Assembly: GCA_012932295.1 (NCBI GenBank)
Contig: JAAONU010000004.1
Span: forward strand, 22,514,872-22,578,871
Source of the DNA: Cyclina sinensis
Taxonomy: Eukaryota; Mollusca; Bivalvia; Venerida; Veneridae
DNA length: 64,000 nucleotides
Direction of reading: 5' to 3'
The notes under the pieces are model-generated. The model saw only the letters and a program-made list of their open reading frames with translations. It had not been told where the DNA came from and searched no databases. Positions 12,351 to 24,390 of the stretch are shown here, piece after piece (position 1 is the first letter of the stretch; each line of letters begins with the position of its first letter). Both the position numbers and the translations under genes were made by a program.

Positions 12351-12640
12351 GGGAGAATCTTGGATCATTATCAATGTAAAAAATCCAATTATTCTGTACA
12401 TCACTTAAAATATGTCACTTCATAAATCGTATTTATTAATTTTAAAAATAAATTGATCCAAATCAGGTAAGTTTGTATTTTTAGTTAAAAGTTTTTGATG
12501 CAAAAATTACAGATTTAATGACTTTTCCCAAAACAAATCAGAGCGCTGCAAGTACTTGTGTATTCACTGCATTTATCTAGCAGTGTGTTGCTACTTAATC
12601 CGAAATGCAAATCTTTGTTAATTCTTTCAACTATAGCTAT
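12351..12640. other. no gene seen
   Basis: AT-rich sequence upstream (in element orientation) of the DIRS-like pol. It could hold a lost gag or terminal repeat, but no open frame or repeat is visible. Confidence 0.3.
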
Positions 12641-12644
12641 ATAA

Positions 12645-12830
12645 AGAAAGGTGAAGCCGAGTGGTTAAAAGGTCGGACTTGTAATCTAAGGATAGCTAGT
12701 CAAGACACGAGTGCGAACCCCGTCAGCGGCCGTGTCGGCATCGGTTATTTCCTTCAGCAAGATACTTTATTCTCATTACTTAGTACTGGTTGGTTCCAGG
12801 GACGGATTTGAGAATGATTCTATTAGCTAA
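12645..12830 (+). repeat. tRNA-derived SINE
   Basis: The head reads like a class II (Ser/Leu-type) tRNA gene: box A in GAAGCCGAGTGGTTAAAAGG and box B in GAGTGCGAACCCCGTC. The acceptor arms do not pair as in a true tRNA. The body continues with TCGGTTATTTCCTTCAGCAA and TTGGTTCCAGGGACGGATTT. A related body is seen at 34,160-34,240. The tRNA head plus conserved body is the layout of bivalve SINEs. The 3' tail is not clear. Confidence 0.65.
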
Positions 12831-14780
12831 AACCATGAATATGATAGAGTACCAGTTGTTCTTCGGGTGTTATCTAGTGCAGACAAATTACAAAATATTT
12901 GAAATTATGATGTTATACCATACTGGAATGTGGAATTCGAACAAAGATGTTACATGTAAGGTTTTATTTTTTGGATGTCGATAACATAGGAATTGTTATT
13001 TCAAAATCGAGGACACACCTTCAGAGACAAGTATCTTGGTATATTTTTCACCGAATCTTGGAATATTATGCGTACAAGAGAATATTTAGTAGTAAAGCCC
13101 TTCATCTATTATAGGAGAATATGTACTCCATAGTTGATTAGTTGACTGTCAGGTCGGCAGCTCTCTTTGTTCCAATTTCAGAAATACACTCACACTGCTA
13201 CTGCTACACAAAAATTCGTTTCCCGTTTCCTACCAGAGACGGTAATTCCTTAGATATAATTTTCTCTTAAACACAGACCGGGGAAAAAGCAAGATTACGA
13301 GGTGATTTTAAATAATTTATAATGACCATTCTCTTCTACAGTTCTCTTCTACAGAAATAACCGTCCATTGATCTCAAATTCTTATTCTCTGTGGGAGGAA
13401 AAACATATTCTTGGAATTGTCATCCAAGGTTTAAATTTGAAATTTTGACATGTCTTGGGCTGCCTAGAAACTTTGGACAGTAAACTTAGCAACCCTTTTC
13501 AAACTTTCCGATCACTGAAGTCATCCTTGTTTCAATTTACTTAATGTGCTATCGATGGTTCCAAAATGTTCCTTGGTCAGTCGCAGCAAATCTATATAAA
13601 GTATAGTATTTAATGTACTTTGAAGGCTTATTACCACTGCATGTGCATGTGTGGTGGTATTTTCTTCATTCATACAATATAAACAATGAAAACATAACAT
13701 TTCTTCAAGAAACAGATTGAAAATCTGAGTTTGTAAAAATTGGATTATATCCTGTCTATCATGGTTGCGCAACCAGGATAAAACAGAAAAAGACACAAAA
13801 CAGTAGGATTTAAATAGACTAAAATCATTAAAAGGGTATAGATTGTTGAAATAAAGCAAAATAGACATTTGGAATATTCAAGTGCTGAACTGTGTCGCAG
13901 ACGAAGTACACTTGATTATTATCCCAATTTTTAATATTAAAGGGAGACAATATGCAATTTTCATAAAAAGTGAAAGATCAAATGATTTTTTATGAGAATA
14001 TAGTCATTCATATCTGGTCATTTTGTTGAAGAAAAGTGAATTCACATGATTTCACATCTTCAATAAAAGTGATTAAAACATGGATATAATTCAAATGCCC
14101 CCCTTTAAAATCTTTTTACATCCCATCTGTAAATAACTTGATTATATCATCAAAATGTACAATATGTACTACACACGTGTACAATTGTTTAGGTTAATTT
14201 ATACACTGATTATTTATCTTATTTCAAAACAATGTGCGCCGCCTTTGATGCTTTGCATGAAAATTAATCTTGTAATTGTATTTACCTAACTTTTACAACT
14301 GTTCACGTATTCGTGTCAAACAAAACTGTAAAGATTTCGCGCGCGATCAGCTTATTTATACCTTGGCGTATGAATAGAAATTTAATGAAGCGAATGAAAA
14401 GCAACAAAACTTCAAAATGAAGAGCCGAAAAAGGGAAGTAAATCTTGTAGACCAGTTTACTCGTCTAATAATAATTATTCTTTCTATCAAACAAGACTAC
14501 TCAAACAATTGAAAAACTGAAACAAAAGTACTGTAATTTCGATAATTAAAAGATTTTATCATTAGAAAATGCTTAAATTAATTTCCGTAACGAGTCGTAC
14601 TGTTCGTATTTTCTTTCTTTATTGAATAACAAAAACATAACAACTCAATAAAAAAAAACATTGCAAAAAATAAATAAATCACAGTTAAGATAATAATAAA
14701 ATTAAATTTTAGATTAATAACAAAAAATGAAAGTCCTATTTCAAAATAAACGAAAAGGTCAATGTAGACCACAACAATAA
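12831..14780. other. no gene seen
   Basis: AT-rich intergenic sequence. A 115-codon minus-strand frame at 13,521-13,868 has no motif or coding-like composition. At 14,236-14,262 'gcgccgcctttgatgctttg' repeats, inverted, the motif at 5,387-5,411. Confidence 0.4.
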
Positions 14781-14784
14781 TAAT

Positions 14785-15735
14785 AATATCAATGCGCATG
14801 CGTCGGGAATAGTGCGGTTTCGAGACATTTCGGCCCCATGACGAATCGGCCCCAATAAAGCTAAGACGTTTCGGCCCCAGACAAATCGGCACTTTACCGA
14901 TTCGGCCCCAACGTAAAATGGTATTCATGATGTTTATGTTTTATAAGGAACCAACCACAAAAATGCTAATAATGCCTCTTTTTTGTCAAAGTAATGTATA
15001 TTATAACTTCTTTATAGCTTAGTTTTTTAAACGGAATACATTTTGAATTAAAAGTTAATACGTATTTTTTCTATTTATACCAACAATTTGGAAAATATAA
15101 ATTTTAATTTTAATCAATATTTTGGAATTTTCACACTTGTCGCATACTGTTCTAAAGATGAAAATCGTCTTTAAGTATTTCATTGGATTAAGTTATGTAC
15201 GATAACTGGTATATACATTGTTTTAATTACTTTATCACACCTTAAGATTGCACATTTGATAGTATTCGCTTTAGGTTGTACCAAATATACTTTAGAGCGG
15301 AATTAAAATATTTGAAAAATTAAAAGTTGAAAAGAAAAACAGAAACAACACAAAACTATTTTTTACGCATGACATTAAGTAAAACAATTTAAAGTATCTA
15401 TAAATTGTTAAGTTGCAAGGCAATTATCCATTTTAATAACTTGATAAGTCCTTCGTTTAATAAGAATGTTAAACCTTCAAAAGATCGATTGATTTTTGCA
15501 GTTTGACGACTATCAAATTAAATAAAAGATTAATTAATATAATTGATTACACAAGTTGTTTCAATAACTTTTAATTCATTATTGTATGTAATAATATTAT
15601 ATGTTGTTATCCTAAAAGGGGCCGAAATGTCTTATGAAATGGGGCCGATTCGTCTTGGTGCCGATTTTTGCACGAGTGCCGATATGGTTGGGGGCCGAAA
15701 CGTCTTGCTACCAATAGTGCACGGAGCTACATCAG
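14785..15735. mobile_element. foldback element with subrepeated ends (GGCCGAAACGTCT type)
   Basis: The left end (about 14,785-14,915) contains five or so copies of GACATTTCGGCCCCA, GACGAATCGGCCCC and ATCGGCAC. The right end (15,615-15,720) contains the same units in reverse complement (GGGGCCGAAATGTC, GGGGCCGATTCGTC, GTGCCGAT). The ends enclose about 700 bp of very AT-rich DNA. Subrepeats occur in different order at the two ends, so this is a foldback-type structure and not a simple MITE. Open frames over both ends are translations of the subrepeats. No transposase and no clear target duplication are seen. Confidence 0.65.
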
Positions 15736-15923
15736 TCCGCCATAAAATTAAAATTCTGAAGATTCTTGCACATTATTTCTCTCTCTTCCCATGGTAAAAA
15801 TGGTATACTAACAATAACTAATAAACTTGTAATCTAGTTTATAATCTCCATTTTGATAAAGACCGTAAATTGGACAATTTTCGGACTTTAACTGGTAACA
15901 GGTGCCCGTTCAGGAAGCGTTGT

Positions 15924-16801
15924 TGGATGTTTCGTCACACTGCAAGTTCGTCTAACTTAATTTATATAGTAAAAGGCTTGGAGGTTTCGTCAACACCTTT
16001 GGAGGTTTCGTCAACCTTATTATTTTGTTCGTCTACGGTCTTATTGTTCTCTTATCGATGTTTGAAAAATTTACTGCGGTCTTATTGTCCTATTATCTAT
16101 GTGCTAAAAACTATGCCTGTTGAAATAAAGATAATAAAGGTTGATTATTGTATCGTTTAAGGGGAAGATAAAGTGTTTGAAATCTATTTATTGGAGTATG
16201 AAAGCATGAAAAAATAAAACATGATAAAAATTGAAGTATGAATTAGTGAGTAAAAAGAACGTAATATGTGTTTTATATTTCTTTCATTTTTTTTTAAATT
16301 TTATTTACATAAATATAACAAATATATATATACATACATTATTAAACAAAGAGCAGAATTCAAGACGTGCAACTCAAAATCTGCAGTCTGTATTATTTAG
16401 CAATGAAACAAAATGGAAATATTATTTAATGAAATTTTATAAATTTTCAGAAAACAAAATATACTCTTAAATTTTCAGAAAACGAAACACGGCAATTAAT
16501 TATCTCTAACTCTTACGAAATCAAGAATTAGGGATTATTGCCTTGATAGTTTAATCAGTCATTCTGTGAAAAGGAATTGATTTAAATTTAGAAAAAATCG
16601 ACAAATTATAAAGTAAATCCCTATTTTAATCGCTCAATAATTACTCAGTAATTACCATTATCAGGTGCGAATCTATTCTATTGCACTTTGTTGACGAACA
16701 TAATAATAAGGTTGACGAAACCTCCAGAGGTGTTGACGAAACCTCCAAGCATATTACTATATAAATTAAGTTAGACGAACTTGTAGTGTGACGAAACCTC
16801 C
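15924..16801. mobile_element. foldback/MITE with 112-bp inverted repeats (GAGGTTTCGTCAA type)
   Basis: Positions 15,924-16,036 and 16,690-16,801 are near-identical inverted repeats of about 112 bp with only a few mismatches. Both contain three copies of GGAGGTTTCGTCA plus the stretch AAGTTCGTCTAACTTAATTT. The roughly 650-bp interior is AT-rich with no transposase-like frame. The right end abuts the start of the PHD/RT LINE. Flanks (gcgttgtt / gtaaatct) show no obvious target duplication. This is a non-autonomous DNA element of unassigned superfamily. Confidence 0.85.
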
Positions 16802-16850
16802 GTAAATCTCTGGAAGCCGTCTTTGTTTACATTCTCCACTTCCGGTCACC

Positions 16851-17243
16851 ATGAATTTAATAATCACACTACTGGTACTTTATGCAGCTCTTACAGGATG
16901 CCAATGTCTAATCCCTAGGCACGAAAATGTTAAGGTAGCCTTCCCTTTTTCAGCCCATTCTATCCATATTTCATCAGATGATCTTAGCAGTAGTGCTGTG
17001 TGGAACAGTATTAAGGTGAAATCAGTGCCAAAACAAATCCCCCAAGGTAAGTCCTCATCACTGATATTCCTTCTCTGCCTGTTGCTTACCTCGAGATATC
17101 CTTGTGGTGTTTGCGATTCAGAGGTTACTTGGGAACAACAAGGCATTGCCTGTGACCAGTGTAACGTCTGGTATCATGCTAGTTTCCAAGGGATAGGAGA
17201 CTCAACCTATTTCTGCCTGTCCGACTCCCGCTTCATTTGGCAC
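16851..17243 (+). pseudogene. LINE ORF, N-terminal part with PHD-like finger
   Basis: The ATG at 16,851 opens a frame with a hydrophobic start, then a PHD-type finger: YPCGVCDSEVTWEQQGIACD, then CNVWYHASF, then CLSDSRFIWH. The last pair of ligands (CTKC) lies 1.4 kb downstream at 18,627, after a hAT-like insertion. At the position of the usual Cys after the His ('YHASC' in relatives) this copy has Phe, so one zinc ligand is lost. PHD-like fingers N-terminal to endonuclease are known in CR1-type LINEs. Confidence 0.75.
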
Positions 17244-18623
17244 CAGGGTTCTCCCCAGGCCATTTTAGCATAGCGGGACCGCTACGCTTAAATTTAAAAT
17301 CCATATATCCGCTACGCCTAAAATTCACCACTATGCCTTTGAAGATCTGGGCTACGCCTAGCTGCCTGTCGAATAAACTTTGGTGTATTCCAGCAAACCC
17401 ATGAAAGTGTGTCAATTATGTATTTGGCCTGAAGCGTCTGTCATAAATCCGGTCAAACTTCATTTATCTGTATCAGTAGATGCTCGCTATTACATAACAC
17501 TGAAACAGATTTGATGGTCAAGGTCGCAATCAGTGTGATGCAATCGCCAGTTATGGGATTAAGTAGATAAGATGAGAAAATTGCAATTATCTGTGCGGTG
17601 CATGTGTCAATTAAGGGATTTTAAGTGAATGAAAGATATTACTCGCGATGATAAATTGATTGAAGTTAATTACTGGAACAATGGAAGTGTTGGTAATTGG
17701 CAGTTACCGGGAGTCGGTAGCATTTGATGTGTTTTGGGTAAGTATTGATTACATTATTTTTTGTTCACAGTTTTCTTAGCAATTTAAAGGTGGTAAGAAA
17801 AAAATGTATAAGAACTGATTGCTAATAAGAGTATTTTGCTCATTTATTTATTTGTCTGTCTGATCAAGAATGCTATAAAAATCACTGAAGCGTCCTTGTA
17901 CTAGTGGAGCTGGAACTTTGACCAGTTTTGGGTTCACTGTTTCAAGAAGTGAGAACAGTGACAAGTCTGAAACTGAATCCATCTGTGATGATGAACCCCA
18001 GTCGCCTGCCAAACGTTTAAAGGCTCAGCATCACCCTGCTTCGGGATTCGACCCAGAATGGCCCAAGTCTTACCCTTGGGTAGAAGAATTTCAAAATGGT
18101 ATCCATTTTGAGTTTTTTTGTTTCGTATTTCAAATAGAAAAAAAATTCTTCCAGGAGTTGCTTACTATTGTGCGTAAAAATTGGTGCTGATCAAAAAACA
18201 ACATTGAAGGTTTACAAGGTGCAGGAATCAACAAGTTTAACTTTGACAAAGCTGTTGAGCAATGGTACAATGAAAAGAACAGAAGAACTGTGTTTTGATG
18301 ATGTGATGATAGATAAAATCTGTGAACACTGAACTGAAAAAAACTGAAGAAAACAACATAATGTGTTACTATTATCAGTGTACGTGTATGTGTTGGTGTT
18401 GCTGACATTTGTTGTTACATGGAATAAAACTAATGATACTTTATATATGCTTTTGTTATAATTTAACCAGGAGAGTGTCTGCAGATAGCATGAAATTGTA
18501 ATAAATAAAGGTAAAACTATCAAAAATTTTCGCCGCAGGCGCGCCCGAGGGGCCACCCCTCCCGCACCCACCCCTTCCGCTTTTTATGAGCTATCCCTTA
18601 AAAAAATCCTGGGGAGAACCCTG
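17244..18623. mobile_element. hAT-like DNA transposon, 1,380 bp, perfect 16-bp TIRs
   Basis: The left terminus CAGGGTTCTCCCCAGG (17,244-17,259) and right terminus CCTGGGGAGAACCCTG (18,608-18,623) are exact reverse complements. The flanking GGCAC (17,239-17,243 and 18,624-18,628) is a 5-bp target duplication. Removing the element restores the LINE codons ...TTT-ATT-like TGG CAC TGT ACT AAA TGT. A CAGGG terminus is typical of hAT, but canonical hAT elements make 8-bp duplications. Inside, a transposase-like fragment survives at 17,918-18,187. The interior is otherwise non-coding. Confidence 0.88.
17918..18190 (+). pseudogene. hAT-like transposase N-terminal fragment
   Basis: The frame has a Ser/Glu-rich start with a basic KRLKAQ patch, then SGFDPEWPKSYPWVEEFQNG, then F-F-C-F-V-F. 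The 'W..xYPW(L/V)...NG..FC..C' pattern matches the BED/TTF-type zinc-finger entry of hAT-like transposases and ZNF862-like derived proteins. The second Cys is not kept and the frame ends soon after, so only the DNA-binding end remains. It lies inside the TIR-bounded element. The identification is by pattern only. Confidence 0.5.
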
Positions 18624-21518
18624 GGCACTGTACTAAATGTGGCAGTTCAAACTTTTCTCTACCACTGTCCGAATCTTTAAACAGCTTGAGTGCAAACACC
18701 ATTTATTCTCCCTTACAATCCCTTAGTGAAAACACCAACCTTAGTATTCATATATTGGATACTAGCCATCCCAGTCCTAGAACTAGGCCAATTGCCACAT
18801 CCACCCCCAATACTAGGAATAAAAAGGTTAAAACCCATAGGCCCCCAAAACTTTAATCTTTTGAACGCCTCACCATCCTAAATATAAATTGTCGCTCCAT
18901 AAAAAATAAAATCCCAGATCTGCAGCAGGTTATATCCCAGACAAAGCCAGACATACTGTGTCTCACAGAAACTTGGCTTAAGCCAGAAATTAATACATCA
19001 GAGATACTCCCAGACAATCTAAATTTTAATGTATACAGGGATAATAGGTTACAAGGTCAAGGTGGAGGGACCCTGCTAGCTATCTCCCGCTCCATTACTA
19101 GTCAAGAACAACCCCAACTAAAAACAAATAGCAATGCAATCTGGGCTAAAATCTCCTTTAAAGGTATTAGAGACATTTATATATCTTCCTATTATAAACC
19201 TCATGAGAACGATGAGGAGTCCCTAGCTAACTTATGGTCAACCTTAAAAAAGATTCCCAGTAATAGTTCAGTCTGTATCTTGGGTGATTTTAACATGCCC
19301 AGTATTAATTGGTCAACAGAATCCATTACAGAAGGCTGTAGACATAGAAACATCTATACTTCCCTATTAGAAAACCTCCTAAATTTCAATCTTCAACAGA
19401 TGGTCACTACTCCCATGAGAGGAAATAACACTCTTGATCTTTTCTTAACAAATATGCCAGGTCAAGTCCATAGTACCACTACACTACCCCCACTAGGAAC
19501 CTCAGATCACGACATTGTTTTCCATGAGATGAAGGTTAATAGAGGCCGCCCTATTCAAACCGTAAGAGAAGTTAAGTGTTATAAGAAAGCAAATTGGTCA
19601 TGCCTCAAAAAAGACTTTAATGTTTATGCTCAATCCTTCCTGGCCCAAAACCATACTGGCCCGAATTCTGCTTGGTCGTCATTTAAGAGGGAGCTAATAC
19701 GTTTAAGTTCTATCCATATTCCTACCAAGTTAACTAAGACACGTCGTGATCTGCCTTGGATAAACCCCGCCATCATACGCCAAATAAGGAAACGTGATCG
19801 ACTTTACTCCAAACTCAAAAAGTCAACCACTCCATCACCTGCCCTGTTAAATAAGTTTAAGAAGCTTAGAGGCCAAATCCAAAGAGTTATTAGGAACTCA
19901 TACTGGTTGTATTTAGACAAGGTCATATTCTCAAATGACTCACAACCAGGGGCGAATAAGAAATTCTATTCTTTCGTCAAATCCAATAAGACTGAAAATT
20001 GTGGAGTAGCCCCCCTCAAGAGTGATGGTCAAACATTCACCGACGCCATGACCAAGGTGGACATACTAAATAAACAGTTTGAGTCGGTATTCTCTCGTCC
20101 ACAGCCACTAAGTCTTGCTCAGTCCTGTAAACAAATACTCACTCCGCAAAATCATCCAAGAATGCCCAATGTCATTATCACCGAGGATGGAGTACGGAAA
20201 CTCCTTAAAGGTCTAAACCCCAGTAAAGCCTCGGGACCCGACCAACTATCCCCAAGGTTACTAAAGGAACTTCATAATGAAGTAGCCCCAGTCCTTACTT
20301 ATATCTTTCAAATCTCCCTGAAATCAGGTATTGTCCCCAATGACTGGAAGCATGCCATCATTGCTGCCGTTTATAAAAAGGGCCCAAAATGTAAACCCAG
20401 TAATTATAGACCCATCTCCTTAACCTGTATTGCCTCTAAGCTCATGGAGCACATACTTGTCTCCAATATCATGTCTTTTTATGACAAACATGATATCTTA
20501 AGTCCACATCAACACGGCTTCAGGTCAAAACACAGCTGTGAAACCCAGCTCATAAGTTTTTCCCAGGAAGTCCATGACAACTTAGAACAAGGCCAGCAAA
20601 CCGATGTTATAGTCATGGACTTCAGCAAAGCATTTGACAAAGTCGATCATCATAAACTTCTTCTCAAACTTGAGAGATTAGGTATTAATTCCGAGAGTGT
20701 TTCTTGGATCAGGTCATTTCTTTATGGTCGCACCCAGCAGGTTGCGGTAGAAGGTCAAAACTCGGAAAGCCTACCAGTCCTATCAGGTGTCCCCCAAGGC
20801 TCGGTCCTTGGGCCTTGCCTATTCCTCTCATACATTAACGACCTACCTGACAGTGTAAAGGGCAAAGTTAGACTATTCACAGACGATACAATAGTATATC
20901 TAACCATCAAATCCACCCGAGATGCCGAAACCCTTCAAAATGACCTTCATAGTCTTGAAAACTGGGAATCTGATTTGTCCATGGAATTCAACCCTGATAA
21001 ATGTGAAATCCTTAGAATCAGTCGAAAAAAACATCCTATCATATTCCCTTACAAACTTCATGGTATTGAACTGAAAACCACAGAGGCAGCTAAATATTTA
21101 GGCGTAACAATAAGTAAAGACCTTTCCTGGACCAATCACATCAACAACATAACATCTAAAGCCAAAAATTCACTCAGGTTCATTAAAAGAAATGTTAAAA
21201 CTTGAAATAAAAAGGTCAAAGAAACTGCCTACAAAACTTATGTAAGGCCCCAGTTAGAATACTGTTCTACGGTTTGGCATCCTTGGCAAAAATATTTAAT
21301 CTATAAATTAGAACAAGTTCAAAGATCTGCCGCCAGATATGTAACTAATGATTATAATTACACCAGTAGTGTGTCCCAAATGTTGTTGGATCTAAAATGG
21401 CAAACCTTAGAACAAAGACGTAACATCAGCTCTGTCACTTTTTTGTATAAGATCCAACACAATCTTGTTAAGGTTGACCATCACCACCTGACACCCACAA
21501 GAAACCTGAACTATCTTA
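18624..21518 (+). pseudogene. LINE endonuclease and reverse transcriptase
   Basis: The same frame resumes with CTKCGSSNFS. After TAA at 18,854-18,856 it gives the endonuclease: LNINCRSIKNKIPDL, DILCLTETWLKP, GGGTLLAISRS, CILGDFNMPSINW, and the catalytic TSDHDIV. The RT follows: KASGPDQLSPRLLK, NYRPISLTCIASKLMEHIL, VMDFSKAFDKVDHHKLLLKL, SGVPQGSVLGPCLF and catalytic LFTDDTIVYL (FTDD in place of the usual FADD). KYLGVTISKDLSW closes the thumb. TGA at 21,203-21,205 interrupts, and the frame then continues (RPQLEYCSTVWHPW, SAARYV) to the next insertion at 21,519. The longest uninterrupted part is 19,280-21,205. Confidence 0.9.
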
Positions 21519-24390
21519 GGCCATTTTGTTTTTAGCTCACCTGAGCTGGCTCAGGGTGAGCTATTAGGATCGATGAATGTCCGTCGTCTGTCGTCCGTCG
21601 TCCGTTCACATTTAGTTCGTTAACACTCTACTGGTCACATTTTTGCTCCAATTGTCACGAAACTTGGTCAGGATGTTTTTCCCAGTAATTACTCGGAAGA
21701 GTTTGAATATGGGTCATATGGGATCAAAAACTAGGTCAAGGAGCCCAAAAATAGAAAAATCTTGTTAACACTCTAGAGGTAATGTTTTTAGCCCAAATAA
21801 TCTGGAAATTTGTCATAAAGGTTGCTTCTATGATTTCTAGCTCAAGTTCAAATATGGGTCATCTGGGGTCAAAAACTAGGTCACAGAGCCCAAAAATAGA
21901 ACATTCTTGTTAACACTCTAGAGGCTACATTTTCAGCCCAAATAATCTGGAAATTTGTCAGAAAGGTTGTTTCCATGATTTCTAGCTCAAGTTCGAATAT
22001 GGGTCATCTGGGGTCAAAAACTAGGTCACAGAGCCCAAATATGGAAAAAACCTTGTTAACACTGAAGAGGTAACATTTTCAGCCCATATATCCTTGTAAT
22101 ATGTCAGAAAGGTTATTTGGATTATTTCTAGCCCAGGTTCGAATATGGGTCATCTGGGGTCAAAAACTAGGTCACTGAGACGAAATATGGAAAAACCTTT
22201 TTATCACTCTAGAGGTAACATTTTCAGCCCAAATATCCTGGAAATATGTCAGAAAGGTTGTTTTGATGATTTCTAGCTCAAGTTTGAATATGGGTCATGT
22301 GGGGTCAAAAACTAGGTCACACAGCCCAAATATGGTAAAACCTTGTTAACACTCTAGAGGCTACATTTTTAGCCCAAATTTCCTGAAAAACTGTCAGAAA
22401 GCTTGTTAAGATGATTTCTAGCTCAAGTTGGAATATGGGTCATGTGGGCTCCAAAACTAGGTCACACAGCCTGTATATGGAAAAACCTTGTTAACACTCT
22501 AGAGGTAACATTTTCAGCCCAAATATCCTGGAAATATGTCAGAAAGGTTGTTTCCATGATTTCTAGCTCAAGTTCGAATATGGGTCATCTGGGGTCAAAA
22601 TCTAGGTCACACAGCCTGAATATGGAATAAACCTTGTTAACACTCTAGAGGTAACATTTTCAGCCCAAATATCCTGGAATTATGTCAGAAAGCTTGTTAA
22701 GATGATTTCTAGCCCAAGTGTGAATATGGGTCATCTAGGGTCAAAAACTAGGTCACAGAGCTTGAATTTGGAAAAACCTTGTTTACACTCTACAGGTAAC
22801 ATTTTCAGCCCAAATATTCTGGAAATATGTCAGAAAGGTTATTTCGATGGTTTCTAGGTCAAGTTCAAATATGGGTCATCTGGGGTAAAAAACTAGGTCA
22901 CAGAGCCCAAAAATAGAAATATCTTGTTAAGGCTCTAGAAGCTACTGTTTCAGCCCAAATATCCTGGAAATATGTCAGGAAGGTTGTTTTGATGATTTCT
23001 AGCTCAGTTTTGAATATGGGTCATGTGGATTCAAAAACTAGGTCACACAGCCCAAATATGGTAAAACCTTGTTAACACTCTAGAGGTAACATTTTTAGCC
23101 CAAATTTCCTGAAAAACTGTTAGATAGCTTGTTAAGATGATTTCTAGCTCAAGTTGGAATATGGGTCATGTGGGCTCCAAAACTAGGTCACACAGCCTGT
23201 ATATGGAAAAAACTTGTTAACACTCTAGAGGTAACATTTTCAGCCCAAATATCCTGGAAATATGTCAGATAGGTTGTTTCGATGATTTCTAGGTCAAGTT
23301 CGAATATGGGTCATCTGGGGTCAAAAACTAGGTCACACAGCCTGAATATGGAAAAATCTTGTTAACACTCTAGAGGTAACATTTTCAGCCCAAATATCCT
23401 GGAAATATGTCAGAAAGGTTGTATCAATGATTTCTAGCCCAATTTCGAATATGGGTCATCTGGGGTCAAAAACTAGGTCACAGAGCTTAAATTTGGAAAA
23501 ACCTTGTTTACACTCTACAGGTAACATTTTCAGCCCAAATATTCTGGAAATATGTCAGAAAGGTTATTTTGATGGTTTCTAGGTCAGGTTCGATTATGGG
23601 TCACCTGGGGTAAAAAACTAGGTCACAGAGCCCAAAAATAGAAATATCTTGTTAAAGCTCTAGAGGCTACTGTTTCAGTCCAAATATCCTGGCAGTTTGT
23701 CAGAAAGCTTGTTTGGTTGTTCACATTATTAGATTAGGTTAAAGGTCACGGAGGCTAAAAATAGATTTATCTACTGTACCTCATAAAGCCTTCATTTATA
23801 GACCAATATCTTTGATATTCAGTATATAGGTTCCTTGCATGGACCTCTACCCATGTGTAGGGTTTGAGGTCACTGGGTCGAGGTCAAGGTCACCATAGCT
23901 TATAATAGATATTTCTACTTTCTGTCATAGAGCCTTTATTTATTGACTGATATTTTACATATTTGGTTTGAAGGCACTTAGATATTTTCAATTAAAAAAT
24001 GAAATACTGCTTAACAGCAAACCTACAGCCAAAGTACTCAGGTGAGCGATCCAGGGCCATCATGGCCCTCTTGTTATATTTTGGTTTACTGATTTTTTTC
24101 TAAAAAAGGTAGGGTAGGAGGAGGAAAAAAAAAAAAATCTTGAAAAAAAAAAAAAACATCGGAAAGTCTTCTTATTTCTATTTATTCCTTAATACTATAT
24201 ATATGAATATTTTAATAATGTATTCAGTCTTTACTGTGAAGAAACCAAGGAAAATGAGCCGTTCATATGGTACATTTTCCGTAAAATCGGCATTCAGAAT
24301 TTTTTTTTTCCTGAAAAAATTTTTTTTTTTTCATTTTCCAAAATACAGGGTGGGCGGGTCAGTAAACCGAAAAATATAAAAATAATGGCC
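21519..24390. mobile_element. Harbinger-like MITE (TTA target) carrying a nested element
   Basis: GGCCATTTT at 21,519 and AATAATGGCC ending at 24,390 are inverted termini flanked by TTA at 21,516-21,518 and 24,391-24,393. Removing the span restores the LINE frame as N-Y-L-I-P-H-S. Inner parts of the TIR also match: TTATATTTTGGTTTACTGA at about 24,073-24,092 against TCAGTAAACCGAAAAATATAA at 24,359-24,379. Without the nested insert the MITE would be about 330 bp. A TTA duplication suggests PIF/Harbinger, which is an inference because no transposase is present. Confidence 0.75.
21532..24073 (+). mobile_element. Helitron-like tandem-repeat element, about 145-bp unit x 14
   Basis: The 5' end is TAGCTCACCTGAGCTGGCTC with its inverted copy GGGTGAGCTA (hairpin), followed by a GTC-rich microsatellite (GTCCGTCGTC). 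About 14 copies of a roughly 145-bp unit follow, marked by 'gaatatgggtcatctggggtc' near 21,708, 21,854, 22,000 and so on to 23,598. The 3' end has CAGGTGAGCGA (reverse complement of the 5' end), the hairpin GGGCCATCATGGCCC, then CTCTTG before TT. Small ORFs inside come from the repeat. The element sits in the left TIR of the MITE. Confidence 0.8.

Noticed and set aside
14578..15797. Two ORFs with similar 'GPKRLSF'/'GPIRLGA'-type peptides
   Set aside because: They translate the GGCCGAAACGTC subrepeats of the foldback arms; the similarity is at DNA level, not protein.
21541..23750. Regularly spaced repeats that might suggest a CRISPR-like array
   Set aside because: Units are contiguous tandem copies with no unique spacers, in a eukaryotic context.
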